Assembly: GCA_021208645.1 (NCBI GenBank)
Contig: JAJOJL010000147.1
Span: 1 to 40,998, forward strand
Direction of reading: 5' to 3'
DNA length: 40,998 bases
Source: Bacillus sp. (in: firmicutes)
GTDB lineage: Bacteria > Bacillota > Bacilli > Bacillales > Salisediminibacteriaceae
The stretch's first letter is position 1; each line of letters opens with the position of its first letter. This document shows positions 28,199 through 39,100 of the stretch, piece by piece. Below the pieces are notes generated by a model, which was not told the DNA's origin, did not search any database, and was given only the letters and a program-made list of their open reading frames with translations. The translations under genes were made by a program, and so were the position numbers.

Positions 28199-28468
28199 TT
28201 ATCGACGTAAACCAAGTCGGTCGATTAACTGACGGTAGCGAGTAACGTCCTTATTACGTAAGTACGTAAGTAAGTTACGACGCTGACCAACCATTTTTAG
28301 AAGACCACGACGCGAGTGGTGATCTTTCTTGTGAGTACGTAAATGCTCGTTAAGTGTGTTAATTTGCTCAGTAAGGATAGCGATTTGTACTTCAGGAGAA
28401 CCAGTATCATTCTCATGAGTCTTGTACGATTGAATAATTTCATTTTTACGTTCTTGTGTTAGTGCCAT
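28199..28468 (-). CDS. rpsO: 30S ribosomal protein S15
   Basis: 89 residues, primary 16S rRNA-binding protein ([36 protein letters not shown]...[18 protein letters not shown]). ATG at 28468 follows GGAGGTGGACTGG; the in-frame ATG at 28477 overlaps that ribosome binding site and is not used. Confidence 0.97.
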   Translation of the reverse strand: MALTQERKNEIIQSYKTHENDTGSPEVQIAILTEQINTLNEHLRTHKKDHHSRRGLLKMVGQRRNLLTYLRNKDVTRYRQLIDRLGLRR

Positions 28469-28477
28469 CCAGTCCAC

Positions 28478-28560
28478 CTCCTTTATTTAAAATCCCCATA
28501 AGCCGAGCAGACGTTGGTGAATCGTCTTGCCAAGCAATGGTTTTTGGAACATCTATAAGC
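28478..28560 (-). promoter_or_regulatory. Possible S15 autoregulatory leader
   Basis: The rpsO 5' leader contains GACG-ATTCACCAA-CGTC and GCTTGGC/GCTCGGC segments that could fold near the ribosome binding site. In several bacteria S15 represses its own mRNA by binding such a leader. I found no decisive S15 motif, so this is a weak call. Confidence 0.3.
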
Positions 28561-28589
28561 ATACTAGGAATGACTGAAATAATCAAGGA

Positions 28590-29549
28590 TTATTCCAAAA
28601 TGTTGTCGATTTTTTCTTTCCTGCTAAAATAATTCTTGGCGTCACTTACATCTTGTTCCAACTGTTTGATTAAGTGATTCACAGATTCAAACTTTTTCTC
28701 ATCTCTGATTTTCTTTAACCATTGTATTGTAACGGTAGCACCGTAAATATTATCACTAAAATCTAGCAAATATACCTCAATGGTTGGCAGTCCTTCTTCA
28801 CTATCATAAAAGGTAGGTTTATGACCAACATTGCAAACACCTTCATACCACTTATTATTAACTAAAAGTCTTACAATATATACCCCGACACTTGGATAAT
28901 AGATTCTTTCATTTAATTGAATATTCGCTGTAGGAAATCCAATTGTTCTGCCACGCTTTTCACCATGGACGACAATACCGTCTGTTTCATAGTCTCTGCC
29001 AAGATACTCATTTACTTTTGGTATATCCCCTTTATCTAAAGCTTCCCTAATGCTAGTAGAACTAATTTTTTCCCCATCAGATTCAATTTTTTGGACAGTT
29101 GAATGGGTTACTTTATTGCGGGAATGAAAGGGAAATGTCTCCATCGTTCCCTTTCCTAACCGACCATAGGTGTAATCAAATCCCGCAACGATATGTTTCA
29201 CATTTAAACCAATTAGGTAATTGTCTACAAATTGCTGTGGCGTAAGTCCTGAGAACAATTCATCAAATTCTACGATTATAAGATACTTTATACCGAGTTT
29301 TTCCATCAATTCAGCTTTCTTATCCAAAGAAGTCAAGTAATGGACTTTACTTTCTTTTCTAAGAACTTCCTTTGGATGGGGAAAAAATGTCATGACTCCA
29401 GGTTCAAGCCCACGTTTATTCCCTTCTTCAATTGCTGTATTTATAACTGATTGATGCCCCTTATGGACACCATCAAAAAAGCCTAGGGCTAAACAAAGTT
29501 CCGGTAATTCATGATAATAATGAGGGTGTTTTATTTTTATGATTTCCAC
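28590..29549 (-). CDS. ribF: Bifunctional riboflavin kinase / FAD synthetase
   Basis: Makes FMN and FAD. N-terminal nucleotidyltransferase with LGFFDGVHKGHQ and the SSTSIREAL signature; C-terminal riboflavin kinase with GRTIGFPTANI. GTG at 29549 sits 5 nt behind GAGGTGG and gives MEIIKIKHPH; a GTG at 29558 overlaps that site and would add three residues. Length 319 residues. It follows truB by about 30 nt, in an operon with rpsO. Confidence 0.95.
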   Translation of the reverse strand: MEIIKIKHPHYYHELPELCLALGFFDGVHKGHQSVINTAIEEGNKRGLEPGVMTFFPHPKEVLRKESKVHYLTSLDKKAELMEKLGIKYLIIVEFDELFSGLTPQQFVDNYLIGLNVKHIVAGFDYTYGRLGKGTMETFPFHSRNKVTHSTVQKIESDGEKISSTSIREALDKGDIPKVNEYLGRDYETDGIVVHGEKRGRTIGFPTANIQLNERIYYPSVGVYIVRLLVNNKWYEGVCNVGHKPTFYDSEEGLPTIEVYLLDFSDNIYGATVTIQWLKKIRDEKKFESVNHLIKQLEQDVSDAKNYFSRKEKIDNILE

Positions 29550-29580
29550 ATCTTCCACCTCAGTTGCTTCCTTTTACAGA

Positions 29581-30510
29581 TTATGAAGGTTCAACGGACA
29601 TGAGCATTTTTGCTGGTTTCATCATCCCATGTCGCCTAGGGTGCTTTTCATACAATGCTAAGCATACCCCCTGTTGATTATACAGACCTACTAGAGGTTC
29701 GTCCATATTAATGGTGGAAAAAGGTAGGATAGCACCGTTAAGAACCTTTTCTTCTAAGGTGGTGTCGATGGTTTTCTTCGGGTACTCTTTTAAAGCCTGC
29801 TCGATGGATAAAACAGCAGCCTCCTGCATGTCTCTGTCTCGTTCACGTAAATCTTCTAGGGAAATACAATCTTCCTGACTGAAAGCTCCAGATGCTGTTC
29901 TAGTGAGCTTTGACATATGAGCAGGATACCCCAGTTTTTCTCCAATGGTAACAGACAATGTACGGATATATGTCCCTTTACTACATTCGGCTCGATAGGA
30001 AAACTTTACTGTGCCATCTTCTTGCTTCTCAACCGGTGACAAAAGAGATAACTCATAGATCGTTACCGGTCGTTCCGGTCGTTCCACCGTGATTCCTTCC
30101 CGCGCGTATTCATACAGTCTTTTTCCCTTTACTTTTACTGCTGAAAACATAGGAGGTACTTGTTTTATCTCACCTGTTAGTTCTTCGAAAACTTGAAGTA
30201 CTTCTTCCTCTGTGATCTCCCTGTCGACTGGCTTCTTTTCAACAATTTCACCAGACTGATCTTCTGTCGTTGTGGAAAAACCGATAGTCACCTCTCCTTC
30301 ATACGTTTTTCTATCGGCAGTTAAATACTCCACAATTTTTGTAGCCCTTCCTAAACATATGGGAAGAACACCATTTACCTCAGGATCCAATGTTCCTGTA
30401 TGTCCTGCTCGTTTCATTTTAAATATTTTTTTCACTTCCTGAACGGCAGCGAAGGAGGTCATCCCTCTCGGCTTCCAAAGGGGTAACACGCCATTAACAT
30501 CATCATTCAT
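29581..30510 (-). CDS. truB: tRNA pseudouridine-55 synthase
   Basis: About 309 residues. Makes the universal pseudouridine in the T-loop of tRNA. Shows GVLPLWKPRGMTS, the catalytic Asp in HTGTLDPEVNGVLP, and YIRTLSVTIGEKLG. I choose ATG at 30510 (MNDDVNGVLP) behind AGGTGGG, as family members start close to VNGVL; the in-frame ATG at 30534 adds eight residues upstream of that site. Confidence 0.94.
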   Translation of the reverse strand: MNDDVNGVLPLWKPRGMTSFAAVQEVKKIFKMKRAGHTGTLDPEVNGVLPICLGRATKIVEYLTADRKTYEGEVTIGFSTTTEDQSGEIVEKKPVDREITEEEVLQVFEELTGEIKQVPPMFSAVKVKGKRLYEYAREGITVERPERPVTIYELSLLSPVEKQEDGTVKFSYRAECSKGTYIRTLSVTIGEKLGYPAHMSKLTRTASGAFSQEDCISLEDLRERDRDMQEAAVLSIEQALKEYPKKTIDTTLEEKVLNGAILPFSTINMDEPLVGLYNQQGVCLALYEKHPRRHGMMKPAKMLMSVEPS

Positions 30511-30589
30511 TTTCCCAACCCACCTAACTGGCAAGAATAATTTCTGCCATTCTATATGTTTAAATTATTTGATTTAAGACAACTTGTGG

Positions 30590-30715
30590 TGAGTGATGAG
30601 GTAGTGCGTGTGCGTCCCCCTCATTCTCACGCTAGCAACGGACACGTCATCTCCGTCTTACACCTCACCTGTCCGTTCCGGCCTTCTCTACGGACACGTC
30701 ACAACCAGTTAGCCT
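30590..30715. other. GC-rich structured spacer between rbfA and truB
   Basis: No ORF. The 12-bp string ACGGACACGTCA occurs twice (30638-30649 and 30690-30701), and ACGGACA/TGTCCGT arms (near 30669-30697) can pair around GGCCGGA-type sequence. The base composition differs from the AT-rich surroundings. It may be a remnant of a dispersed repeat or a structured leader of truB. Confidence 0.4.
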
Positions 30716-30719
30716 ATGT

Positions 30720-30750
30720 AAAAAAGGGATAGACATTATAATCTATCCCC
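30720..30750 (-). terminator. Rho-independent terminator of the rimP-rbfA operon
   Basis: Minus-strand GGGATAGA/TCTATCCC stem with a TTATAATG loop and six T residues, just after the rbfA stop. Confidence 0.9.
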
Positions 30751-30757
30751 CAAAAAC

Positions 30758-31108
30758 TTATTTATCATTCTCATTCAGCTTACGGAGAAGCTCTTCAATT
30801 CGATTTCCCCGCTCAATACTTTCATCAAATTTAAAGGATAGCTCGGGTGTTTTACGAAGCTGAATACGTTGGCCAATTTCAGAACGAATAAAGCCTTTCG
30901 CCTTTCCTAAACCCTCAAGGGTTTTGGTACGCTGCTCGTCATCGCCAAATACGGTAATGTATGCTGTTGCCTGCTGCAAGTCACCTGTGACTTCAACAGC
31001 AGTTACCGTAATAAAACCGATTCGCGGATCCTTTAGTTCCCGCTGAATAATATCTGTCAATTCCTTTTTTATTTGTTCTCCTACACGGTTGGCACGAACA
31101 TTACTCAT
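30758..31108 (-). CDS. rbfA: Ribosome-binding factor A
   Basis: 116 residues, KH-like 30S maturation factor ([59 protein letters not shown]...). Needed for 16S rRNA 5'-end processing and cold growth. It is the last gene of the rimP-nusA-infB operon before the terminator. Confidence 0.96.
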   Translation of the reverse strand: MSNVRANRVGEQIKKELTDIIQRELKDPRIGFITVTAVEVTGDLQQATAYITVFGDDEQRTKTLEGLGKAKGFIRSEIGQRIQLRKTPELSFKFDESIERGNRIEELLRKLNENDK

Positions 31109-31144
31109 AGTTACAACACCCCTATCTATATATTGTTCTATTGT

Positions 31145-31426
31145 TTACAACCACTCCCAATCCACCTTCGTTACTTCAAGCTCTCCCTGACTATCGAAGA
31201 TGGCTAGTGCCCGTTGCAGCTCTTTTTCTACCTGAGAACGTGCTGTTCCAACAGAAACGATGAACCATTCTGTTCGCTGCCAGACATCCTGGTGGTTGCT
31301 CTCAACAATAGATACATTAAACTTTTGCCTTATCCTCGTTGAAACACTTTGTAAGACTGAACGTTTATCCTTTAAGGACTGTGCATCATAGAGAATTGCT
31401 TCCACAGTGAGGCTGCCTATGATCAA
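31145..31426 (-). CDS. ylxP: YlxP-like DUF503 protein
   Basis: 93 residues ([43 protein letters not shown]...), DUF503 family, function not established; it always travels with infB and rbfA. TTG start at 31426 behind GGAGGAAATTAAGCG, overlapping the infB stop (TTGA), so translation is coupled. Confidence 0.9.
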   Translation of the reverse strand: MIIGSLTVEAILYDAQSLKDKRSVLQSVSTRIRQKFNVSIVESNHQDVWQRTEWFIVSVGTARSQVEKELQRALAIFDSQGELEVTKVDWEWL

Positions 31427-33620
31427 CGCTTAATTTCCTCCATGACGTAAGCTTCGATAATATCTCCTTCTTTAACGTCATTGAAGTTCTCAAGAGTTAT
31501 ACCACATTCGTAGTTAGTGGCTACCTCTTTCACATCATCCTTAAAGCGTTTTAAGGCGTTAACTTCCCCTTCAAAAATAACAACGCCATCACGAATGAGC
31601 CTTACAGTAGCATCTCTTGTAATTTTACCATCCGTTACATAAGAACCGGCAATTGTACCAATTTTTGAAACTTTAAAGGTTTGGCGCACTTCCGCCTGAC
31701 CAATTACTTTTTCTTTAAATTCAGGGTCTAACATCCCTTTCATGGCTGCTTCCACTTCATCGATAGCATTATAAATAACACGGTGAAGTCGAATATCTAC
31801 ACCTTCTGCTTCTGCAGTACGTTTCGCATTCACATCTGGACGTACATTAAATCCGATAACAATGGCATTAGAAGCGCTGGCAAGAATAATATCCGATTCA
31901 GCTATAGCACCTACGCCTGTATGGATAATATTTACCTTTACACCTTCTACCTCAATTTTCTCTAAAGAGCCTCGCATTGCTTCCACAGATCCTTGAACAT
32001 CGGCCTTTACAATAACGTTGATTTCCTTTAATTCACCTTGTTGAATTTGTTGGAAAAGGTCATCTAGACTTACTCTCGATGTTTCTTTACGATCTGCTTC
32101 CCGCTGCTTCATAGCACGAGTTTCGCCAATTTGTCTCGCCTTCTTTTCATCTTCAAAGACAAGGAATTGATCTCCTGCCTGTGGTACTGCATTTAAACCA
32201 GTGATTTCAACTGGTGCAGAAGGTCCAGCTACTTTCACACGGCGTCCACGGTCATTTACCATTGCCCTAACACGTCCAAACGTGTTACCAACAACGATAG
32301 CATCACCAACACGCAATGTACCAGCTTGAACTAATAAAGTTGCTACTGGTCCTCGGCCTCTGTCCAACTCTGCTTCAACGACTGAACCCGTTGCAGGCTT
32401 GTCAGGATTTGCCTTTAGCTCTTCTACTTCTGCAACTAAAAGAATCATTTCTAATAGATCATCAATACCAGTTCCATTCAATGCAGAAACATTAACAAAA
32501 ATTGTTTCCCCACCCCATGCTTCAGAAACGAGGCCGTGCTCTGTTAACTCTTGCATAACACGATCAGGGTTTGATGCTTCTTTATCGATCTTATTAACGG
32601 CTACGATAATAGGAACATTAGCAGCTTTTGCATGGTTTATGGCTTCTACCGTTTGTGGCATTACTCCATCATCAGCAGCAACCACTAAAATCGTAATATC
32701 TGTAACTTGCGCACCTCGCGCACGCATAGTTGTAAAGGCAGCATGACCTGGTGTGTCTAGGAAAGTAATCTTTCTGCCGTTTTCCTCTACTTGGTAGGCA
32801 CCAATATGCTGAGTAATCCCTCCAGCTTCACCTGCAGTTACTTTCGTATGGCGAATGCTGTCTAGCAACGTTGTTTTACCATGTCAACGTGACCCATAAT
32901 TGTAACAACTGGTGGACGTTCTTGTAATGAAGCAGGATCATCCACTTCCTCAAAGTTTTCAAACTCCGTCTCATCAATAACCACTTCTTCTTCTACTTCA
33001 ATACTAAACTCCGCAGCAAGTAGCTCAATTGCATCCTTATCTAATTCTTGGTTAATTGTTGCCATTACACCAAGAAACATAAGTTTTTTTATGATTTCAG
33101 ACGGTTCTTTATTTATTTTTTCTGCAAAAGCTCCTACAGTAATGGGCAATGTGTATGTTACTTTCTTTGGTGTTTCATTCATAGGCTGTTGTTTTTCTGC
33201 TCCTTTATGATTTACTTCTTGTTGTCTCTTACCACTTTGTTTTGATTTCTTTTTATCTTTGTTTTTATTTCGTTTCTTATCGTCATCTTCTTTGGACTGT
33301 TTTTTTACAGCTTTTTCTTTAGTAGGGCTTTCTTCTCCACTAGGTCGAGTTGGCTTCTTCCCTTTTGTCTGGTTACCTTTTTGTTCATTGTTAGGGCTGT
33401 TTTTTGGGGATCCTTGCTTGTTTTGTGGTTCCTGCTTTTTAGATTCTTCCCCTTTAGGTTTACCTTGCTTAGCCCCTTGCTCAAGCTTTTCCAATACATC
33501 TCCTTGAATTACACTCATGTGATTAGTTACTTCGATCCCCATATCTGTCAATTTCTTAATGACAGCTTTACTAGTAGTATTGTTCTCTTTAGCATATTCA
33601 TAAATACGCATTTTTCTCAT
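31423..33620 (-). CDS. infB: Translation initiation factor IF-2, frameshifted in G1
   Basis: GTPase that brings initiator tRNA to the 30S subunit. N-terminal IF2N domain ([24 protein letters not shown]), a lysine-rich low-complexity linker (~50-140), a second IF2N ([24 protein letters not shown]), then VVTIMGHVD. The frame breaks inside the P-loop: GACATGGT at 32880-32885 should be GACCATGGT, giving [15 protein letters not shown]. Downstream are DTPGHAAFT (G3), NKID (G4) and the C-terminal tRNA-binding domains. The restored protein is 732 residues (B. subtilis 716). The missing C falls in a conserved GTPase motif of an essential gene, so a sequence error is most likely. Confidence 0.95.
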
Positions 33621-33687
33621 ATACTTACCTCCCGACTTCGTACTCCTCCTCCTAATTTAAAGTTCTTTAGTGGATAAAGCCACGAAG

Positions 33688-33990
33688 TTATTCAATTAAT
33701 GTCTTTAATTTCTTTGCAAAACCCGGGTCCTCTATACCAATTACTACTCGTTCCACCTTGCCAATGGCACGTCCGATTATCTCTCTGTCTCCTTTAAAAT
33801 ATAAAGGTACATTATAAAAATTACATTTATCCTGTAATTTTTTCTTTGTATTATGGGAAGCATCTTCTGAAACAATCACTAGATAAACCTTTTTCTTTTG
33901 AATTGCTTTTACCACAAGTTCTTCCCCAGTTACCAACTTTCTTGCTCGAGTGATCAATCCTAACGTATTGAGCCATGCCACATCCTTCAT
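33688..33990 (-). CDS. ylxQ: YlxQ, L7Ae-family K-turn-binding protein
   Basis: 100 residues (LNTLGLITRARKLVTGEELVVKAIQKKKVYLVIVSEDASHNTKKKLQDKCNFYNVPLYF), the L7Ae/S12e fold that binds kink-turn RNA. ATG overlaps the restored ylxR stop as ATGA. Role in ribosome assembly or RNA structure is inferred from the family. Confidence 0.92.
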   Translation of the reverse strand: MKDVAWLNTLGLITRARKLVTGEELVVKAIQKKKVYLVIVSEDASHNTKKKLQDKCNFYNVPLYFKGDREIIGRAIGKVERVVIGIEDPGFAKKLKTLIE

Positions 33991-34263
33991 CGTTTTGCTT
34001 CCTTTAGTAAGTGATCATAAATTTCGTCTGGAATATCCACTTTCAAATGCCTCGCCAATGTATTTTTCTTTTTTTGCTTCTAGGATGACTGCTTCATTTA
34101 ATGTTATGTAAGCGCCTCGACCAGACTTTTTGGAGGAATGGTCGATTAGAACATTGCCTTCAGGCGTACGAACAACTCGAATTAATTCTTTTTTAGGCAT
34201 CATTTCGTTTGTAATGACACACTTACGAAGTGGTATTTTCTTATTACTTGTCAATTCCACCAC
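33987..34263 (-). CDS. ylxR: YlxR, RNA-binding DUF448 protein, C-terminus frameshifted
   Basis: N-terminal signature IPLRKCVITNEMMPKKELIRVVR and GRGAYI. Uncorrected, the frame drifts to a stop at 34015 after 82 residues. Removing one A from the run at 34069-34075 gives KKKNTLARHLKVDIPDEIYDHLLKEAKR and 91 residues, the same length as B. subtilis YlxR (91), with an ATGA overlap onto ylxQ. It starts 4 nt after the nusA stop. Confidence 0.92.
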
Positions 34264-34266
34264 CCC

Positions 34267-35391
34267 TTATTGGTTATAATCCTCGTTTTTTTCATCATAG
34301 TCCATATCCCAGGAATCCTCTTCCTCTACTACTTCACTAGGATTATATAACCCTAATTCTTCTGCATCACTTTGGCTTTTAATATCAATTTTCCAGCCTG
34401 TTAATTTTGCTGCTAACCTTGCATTTTGTCCTCTTTTACCAATTGCCAATGACAGTTGGTAATCTGGAACTACTACCTGTGTCATCTTTTCCTCTTCATT
34501 TACTGTTACTTGAACTACCTTTGATGGACTAAGGGCATTAGCAACATAAACCTTTGGATCCTCAGACCAACGTACAATATCAATCTTTTCCCCTTTTAAT
34601 TCATTTACAATCGTCTGTACCCGCTGCCCCTTCGGACCAACACAAGAACCGACTGGATCAACCTCAGGGTCTTCTGCGTGAACGGCAATTTTTGAACGGT
34701 CACCTGCTTCTCTAGAAACGGATTTTATTTCAACCGTACCGTCATAAATTTCTGGAACTTCTAATTCAAATAATCGTTTTAACAACCCAGGATGGGTGCG
34801 AGAAATCAAAATTTGTGGACCTTTTGTTGTCTTTTCTACTTTTGTTATATAAGCCTTAATGCGGTCATTATGGCGGTAGGTTTCATTGGGCATCTGCTCA
34901 TTTACTGGCATGAGAGCTTCTACCTTCCCAAGGTCAACGTAAATAAACCTGTGATCTTGCCGTTGTACGATTCCTGTAATAATATCTTCTTCCCTGTCAA
35001 TGAAGTCAGAATAAATAATACCCCTTTCTGCTTCTCTAACACGTTGAGTAACAACTTGCTTTGCTGTTTGAGCCGCAATTCTACCAAAATCCCTTGGTGT
35101 TACTTCGATTTCCACTACATCATCTACGTCGTATTGTGGGTGAATAGCTTTCGCTGCTTCAAGGGATATCTCCAAACGGGCGTCAAAGACCTCTTCTACA
35201 ACTTCTTTTCTTGCAAAAACTCGGATACTTCCTGTTTCCCTGTCAATATCTACTCGTACGTTCTGGGCTGAATTAAAATTTCGTTTGTAGCCTGTAATTA
35301 ATGCTTGCTCAATGGCTTCAAGGATAATTTCCTTGTCGATTCCTTTATCTTTCTCAATACTCGTTAATGCGTCCATAAATTCACTATTCAT
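34267..35391 (-). CDS. nusA: Transcription elongation/termination factor NusA
   Basis: 374 residues. N-terminal RNA polymerase-binding domain (MNSEFMDALTSIEKDKGIDKEIILEAIEQALITGYKRN), S1 domain (ITGIVQRQDHRFIYVDLGKVEALMP) and two KH domains (CVGPKGQRVQTIVNELKGEKIDIVRW; AIGKRGQNARLAAKLTGWKIDIKS), plus a short acidic tail. Modulates pausing and Rho-independent termination. The 85-nt gap after rimP has no terminator, so the two are probably co-transcribed. Confidence 0.96.
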   Translation of the reverse strand: MNSEFMDALTSIEKDKGIDKEIILEAIEQALITGYKRNFNSAQNVRVDIDRETGSIRVFARKEVVEEVFDARLEISLEAAKAIHPQYDVDDVVEIEVTPRDFGRIAAQTAKQVVTQRVREAERGIIYSDFIDREEDIITGIVQRQDHRFIYVDLGKVEALMPVNEQMPNETYRHNDRIKAYITKVEKTTKGPQILISRTHPGLLKRLFELEVPEIYDGTVEIKSVSREAGDRSKIAVHAEDPEVDPVGSCVGPKGQRVQTIVNELKGEKIDIVRWSEDPKVYVANALSPSKVVQVTVNEEEKMTQVVVPDYQLSLAIGKRGQNARLAAKLTGWKIDIKSQSDAEELGLYNPSEVVEEEDSWDMDYDEKNEDYNQ

Positions 35392-35476
35392 GAATCTTAT
35401 TTCCCCCTTTCAATAGTAAAGCACAAGGAGCCAGTGGCTTCATGCTTCTTCTTTTAAAAATAAACTCTGTTCTTCA

Positions 35477-35948
35477 TTAAAAGACAATGGCCAGTCTGAT
35501 CTTTGCAACTTTTTCATAAGGAATTTGCACTGATTTTTTCCGCGTCTTAATCTTCATCTCTACCGTTATTGTTTCCCCGTCAAATTCTGTGAGGAGACCT
35601 TCAAAAACTTTCTCCCCATCAATAGGTGCATAGGTTGTGACATGAATATTTTTCCCAATCGCCTTTTTCACGTCCTCTTTCTTTTTTTAAAGGGCGTTCT
35701 GCACCTGGTGAAGAGACTTCTAAATAATACATTTGATCGATTGGATCGTGCTTATCTAAAGCTTCACTTAACCGCTCACTAACAGCTGAACAATCATCTA
35801 AATCTACGCCGCCATCACGGTCTATGTATACACGGAGAAACCAGCTTTTACCTTCCTTTAGAAATTCTATATCCACTAATTCCAATGACAAATCGTCAAG
35901 GATAGGGGTTACTAAAGCTTCCGTCGCTTCTCTAACATTTCCTGACAC
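35477..35948 (-). CDS. rimP: Ribosome maturation factor RimP, frameshifted
   Basis: 30S maturation factor. N-terminal [42 protein letters not shown] and [14 protein letters not shown]; the C-terminal SH3-like part continues in another frame ([32 protein letters not shown]). Removing one A in the run at 35682-35688 joins them: [18 protein letters not shown] at 35948 lies behind AAAGGAGGTATCACG, not the upstream in-frame ATG at 35999. Result 156 residues, equal to B. subtilis. It is the first gene of the nusA-infB operon. Confidence 0.93.
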
Positions 35949-35981
35949 CGTGATACCTCCTTTAAACACATGTTTCCGTAT

Positions 35982-36010
35982 ATTATACCCATTTATCAAG
36001 AATACAGTTT
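35982..36010 (-). promoter_or_regulatory. Probable SigA promoter of the rimP-nusA-infB operon
   Basis: Minus-strand perfect -10 TATAAT (35987-35982) with a 17-nt spacer to a poor -35 AAACTG (36010-36005), about 35 nt before the rimP start. Confidence 0.5.
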
Positions 36011-36017
36011 TAATCGC

Positions 36018-36049
36018 AAAAGAAAGAGTGGGAATAACCCACTCTTTCT
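36018..36049 (-). terminator. Rho-independent terminator of polC
   Basis: Minus-strand AGAAAGAGTGGG/CCCACTCTTTCT perfect 12-bp stem with a TTATT loop, then TTTGCG. The T-run is short but the stem is strong. Confidence 0.8.
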
Positions 36050-36131
36050 GCCAGCACTATTACCAGTATTTCCATTTTACTATAACATAAACTCAGAAAC
36101 CTTGCAAACAAGCGTTTTTTCACCATAATTG

Positions 36132-39100
36132 CTAAAACAATGATAATTGATTGGAATCTGGCATACCTTCGAGACAACCGTGCTCATCTAAGTTTTCTAA
36201 AACACTCTTTGTTATTTTACTTCTCTCCCGCAGGTTTTCTTTAGAAAGAAACTCCCCATCTTCCCTTGCTTTTACTATATTCAACGCCGCATTGGTTCCA
36301 CAGCCATTCAATGCATTGAACGGTGGTATTAGGGTATTGCCTTCCACAAGAAATTCCGTTGCAGAAGAGCGCATTAAATCAACCTTTTGAAAGGACATTC
36401 CCCGTTCACACATTTCTAGTGCCAGTTCTAACACAGTGACAACGTTTTTCTCTTTCGGTGTAGCATCTAAACCTTTACTATAGATTTCTTCAATACGTTT
36501 TCGAATGGATGCTGAACCTCTAACCATTGTATCTAATTCAAAGTCATCTGCTCTTACGGTAAAGTATGCTGCGTAAAACAATATCGGATGGTGAACCTTA
36601 AAGTAAGCAATCCTGACAGCCATCAACACATAAGCAGCGGCGTGCGCTTTCGGGAACATGTATTTAATCTTTAAGCAGGAGCTAATATACCAATCAGGTA
36701 CGCCATTTTTCTTCATCTCCTCCACCCATTCGTCTTGAAGTCCTTTCCCTTTTCGAACAGACTCCATAATCTTAAAGGCGAGGGAATGCTCTAATCCTTT
36801 ATAAATTAAATACACCATGATGTCATCTCGACAGCCAATTACATCTTTCAAGACACATGTCCCGTTGGCAATTAGATCTGCTGCATTATTTAACCATACG
36901 TCTGTTCCGTGGGACAGACCGGATATTTGGACAAGCTCACTAAAAGTGCTTGGCTTCGTTTCCTCTAACATCTGTCGTACGAAGCGAGTACCAAATTCAG
37001 GAATACCGTACGTTCCTGTCTTACACATTATTTGCTCTTCCGTTACCCCTAATGATTCTGTGCCACTAAAAAGCTTATAGACTTCTGGATCATCAACAGG
37101 AATTTCCTTTGGATCCATTCCACTTAAGTCTTGTAGCATCCTAATAACGGTTGGATCATCGTGTCCCAGTATATCGAGCTTTAATAAATTGTCATGAATG
37201 GAGTGGAAATCGTAGTGCGTTGTTTTCCACTCAGATTCCTGATCATCGGCCGGAAATTGAATTGGTGTAAAGTCATAAATATCCATGTAGTCTGGAACAA
37301 CGATAATTCCACCTGGGTGCTGTCCTGTCGTACGTTTAACACCTGTACATCCAGACACAAGGCGATCTACTTCTGCACTTCTTAATTGTAACTGGTTATC
37401 ATCTTCGAAACCTTTAACGAATCCATAAGCCGTTTTTTCGGCGACCGTACCGATGGTTCCAGCACGATAAACATACTCCACCCCAAACAGTTCCTTCGTA
37501 TAGTTATGGGCAACTGGTTGGTATTCTCCAGAGAAGTTCAAATCGATATCAGGTACCTTATCCCCTTTAAAGCCTAAGAAGGTCTCAAATGGGATGTCTT
37601 GGCCGTCTTTTGTATATTGTGTACCACATTTTTCGCAATCTTTATCAGGAAGATCAAATCCCGACCCTACGGAACCGTCATCAAAGAAGACAGAATGGTG
37701 ACAATTTGGGCATACATAATGTGGTGCCAATGGATTTACTTCCGTTATTTCAGTCATGGTCGCCACAAAACTGGATCCAACAGACCCTCGTGAACCAACG
37801 AGGTAGCCGTCGTCTAATGACTTTTTAACGAGTTTATGGGAAATAAGGTAAATTACCGAGAAACCGTTGCTTATAATACTGTTTAATTCTTTTTCTAGAC
37901 GTGCTTCTACGATTTCTGGCAAATTCTCCCCATATATACTGCGGGCCATGCTATAACTCATCTCTCGCATTTCCTCGTCTGCCCCTTCAATTTTTGGGGT
38001 ATATAAATCATCAGGTATTGGCTTTATTTCTTCTATCTCGTCAGCTACTGCATTCGTATTTGTTACAACAATTTCCTTGGCTTTCTCTTTTGGTAGGAAG
38101 CTAAAGCAGTCGAGCATTTCATCGGTGCTTCGAAAATGTACCTGCGGAAGCGTCTGCTTGTTTAACGGGTTGGCACCACCTTGTGAACCTATAAGGATTT
38201 TGCGATAAATCCAATCCACCTCGTTCAAATAGTGAACATTTCCCGTTGCCACAACTTTTTTCCCTAATTTTTCGCCTAAATTAATAATCTTTTTAATAAT
38301 ATCCTTTAAAGCAAGTTCGTCACGAATAATCTCTTTTTCAATGAGGTGATAATAATTACTTGGAGGCTGTACCTCTAAATAATCGTAAAACTCAGCTACC
38401 TTCTCTACCTCTTCAATTGGCTTTTGCATCATGGCGTCAAAGACTTCACCATTATCACATGCAGACCCAATAATTAACCCGTCTCGATGTTCCGACAGTA
38501 CAGATTTCGGAATACGTGGAACACGATAAAAATAATTCATATGGGAATAGGAGATTAACTTATATAAGTTCCGTAATCCAGTTTTGTTTTTAGCAAAAAT
38601 AATACAGTGATTTGGGCGCTGCTTCTTATAGTCATCCTTTGATGTTTGCTCATTTAACTGGTTATGGTTAAATATTCCAAACTCAGTTGCATCTTTCACC
38701 ATTTTCCAAAGGAGGTGCCCAGTAGCCTCTGCATCATAAATGGCACGGTGATGTGAGACTAACTCAATATTAAACTTCTTACACAATGTATTTAAACGAT
38801 AATTCTTAAAGCTCGGATAGAGAAGCCGACCTAACTCTAACGTATCTATGACAGGGTTTGCTGCTTGCTCATAGCCTACTTTTTTTAAGGCTGCATTAAT
38901 AAATCCCATATCAAAGCTAGCGTTATGAGCAACTAAGATAGAATCTCCCATCCATGTATGAAAGTCTTTTATAACATCATCAATTTCCGGTGCATTTTCT
39001 ACCATATCATCCGTAATCCCTGTTAAATCAATGATTAATGGAGACAGTTTTTCATGGGGGTTGGCAAAGGATTCGAATCGGTCAATGATTTCTCCGTCCT

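Noticed and set aside
34792..35271. 159-codon plus-strand ORF opposite nusA
   Set aside because: Shadow of the conserved nusA gene; no ribosome binding site.
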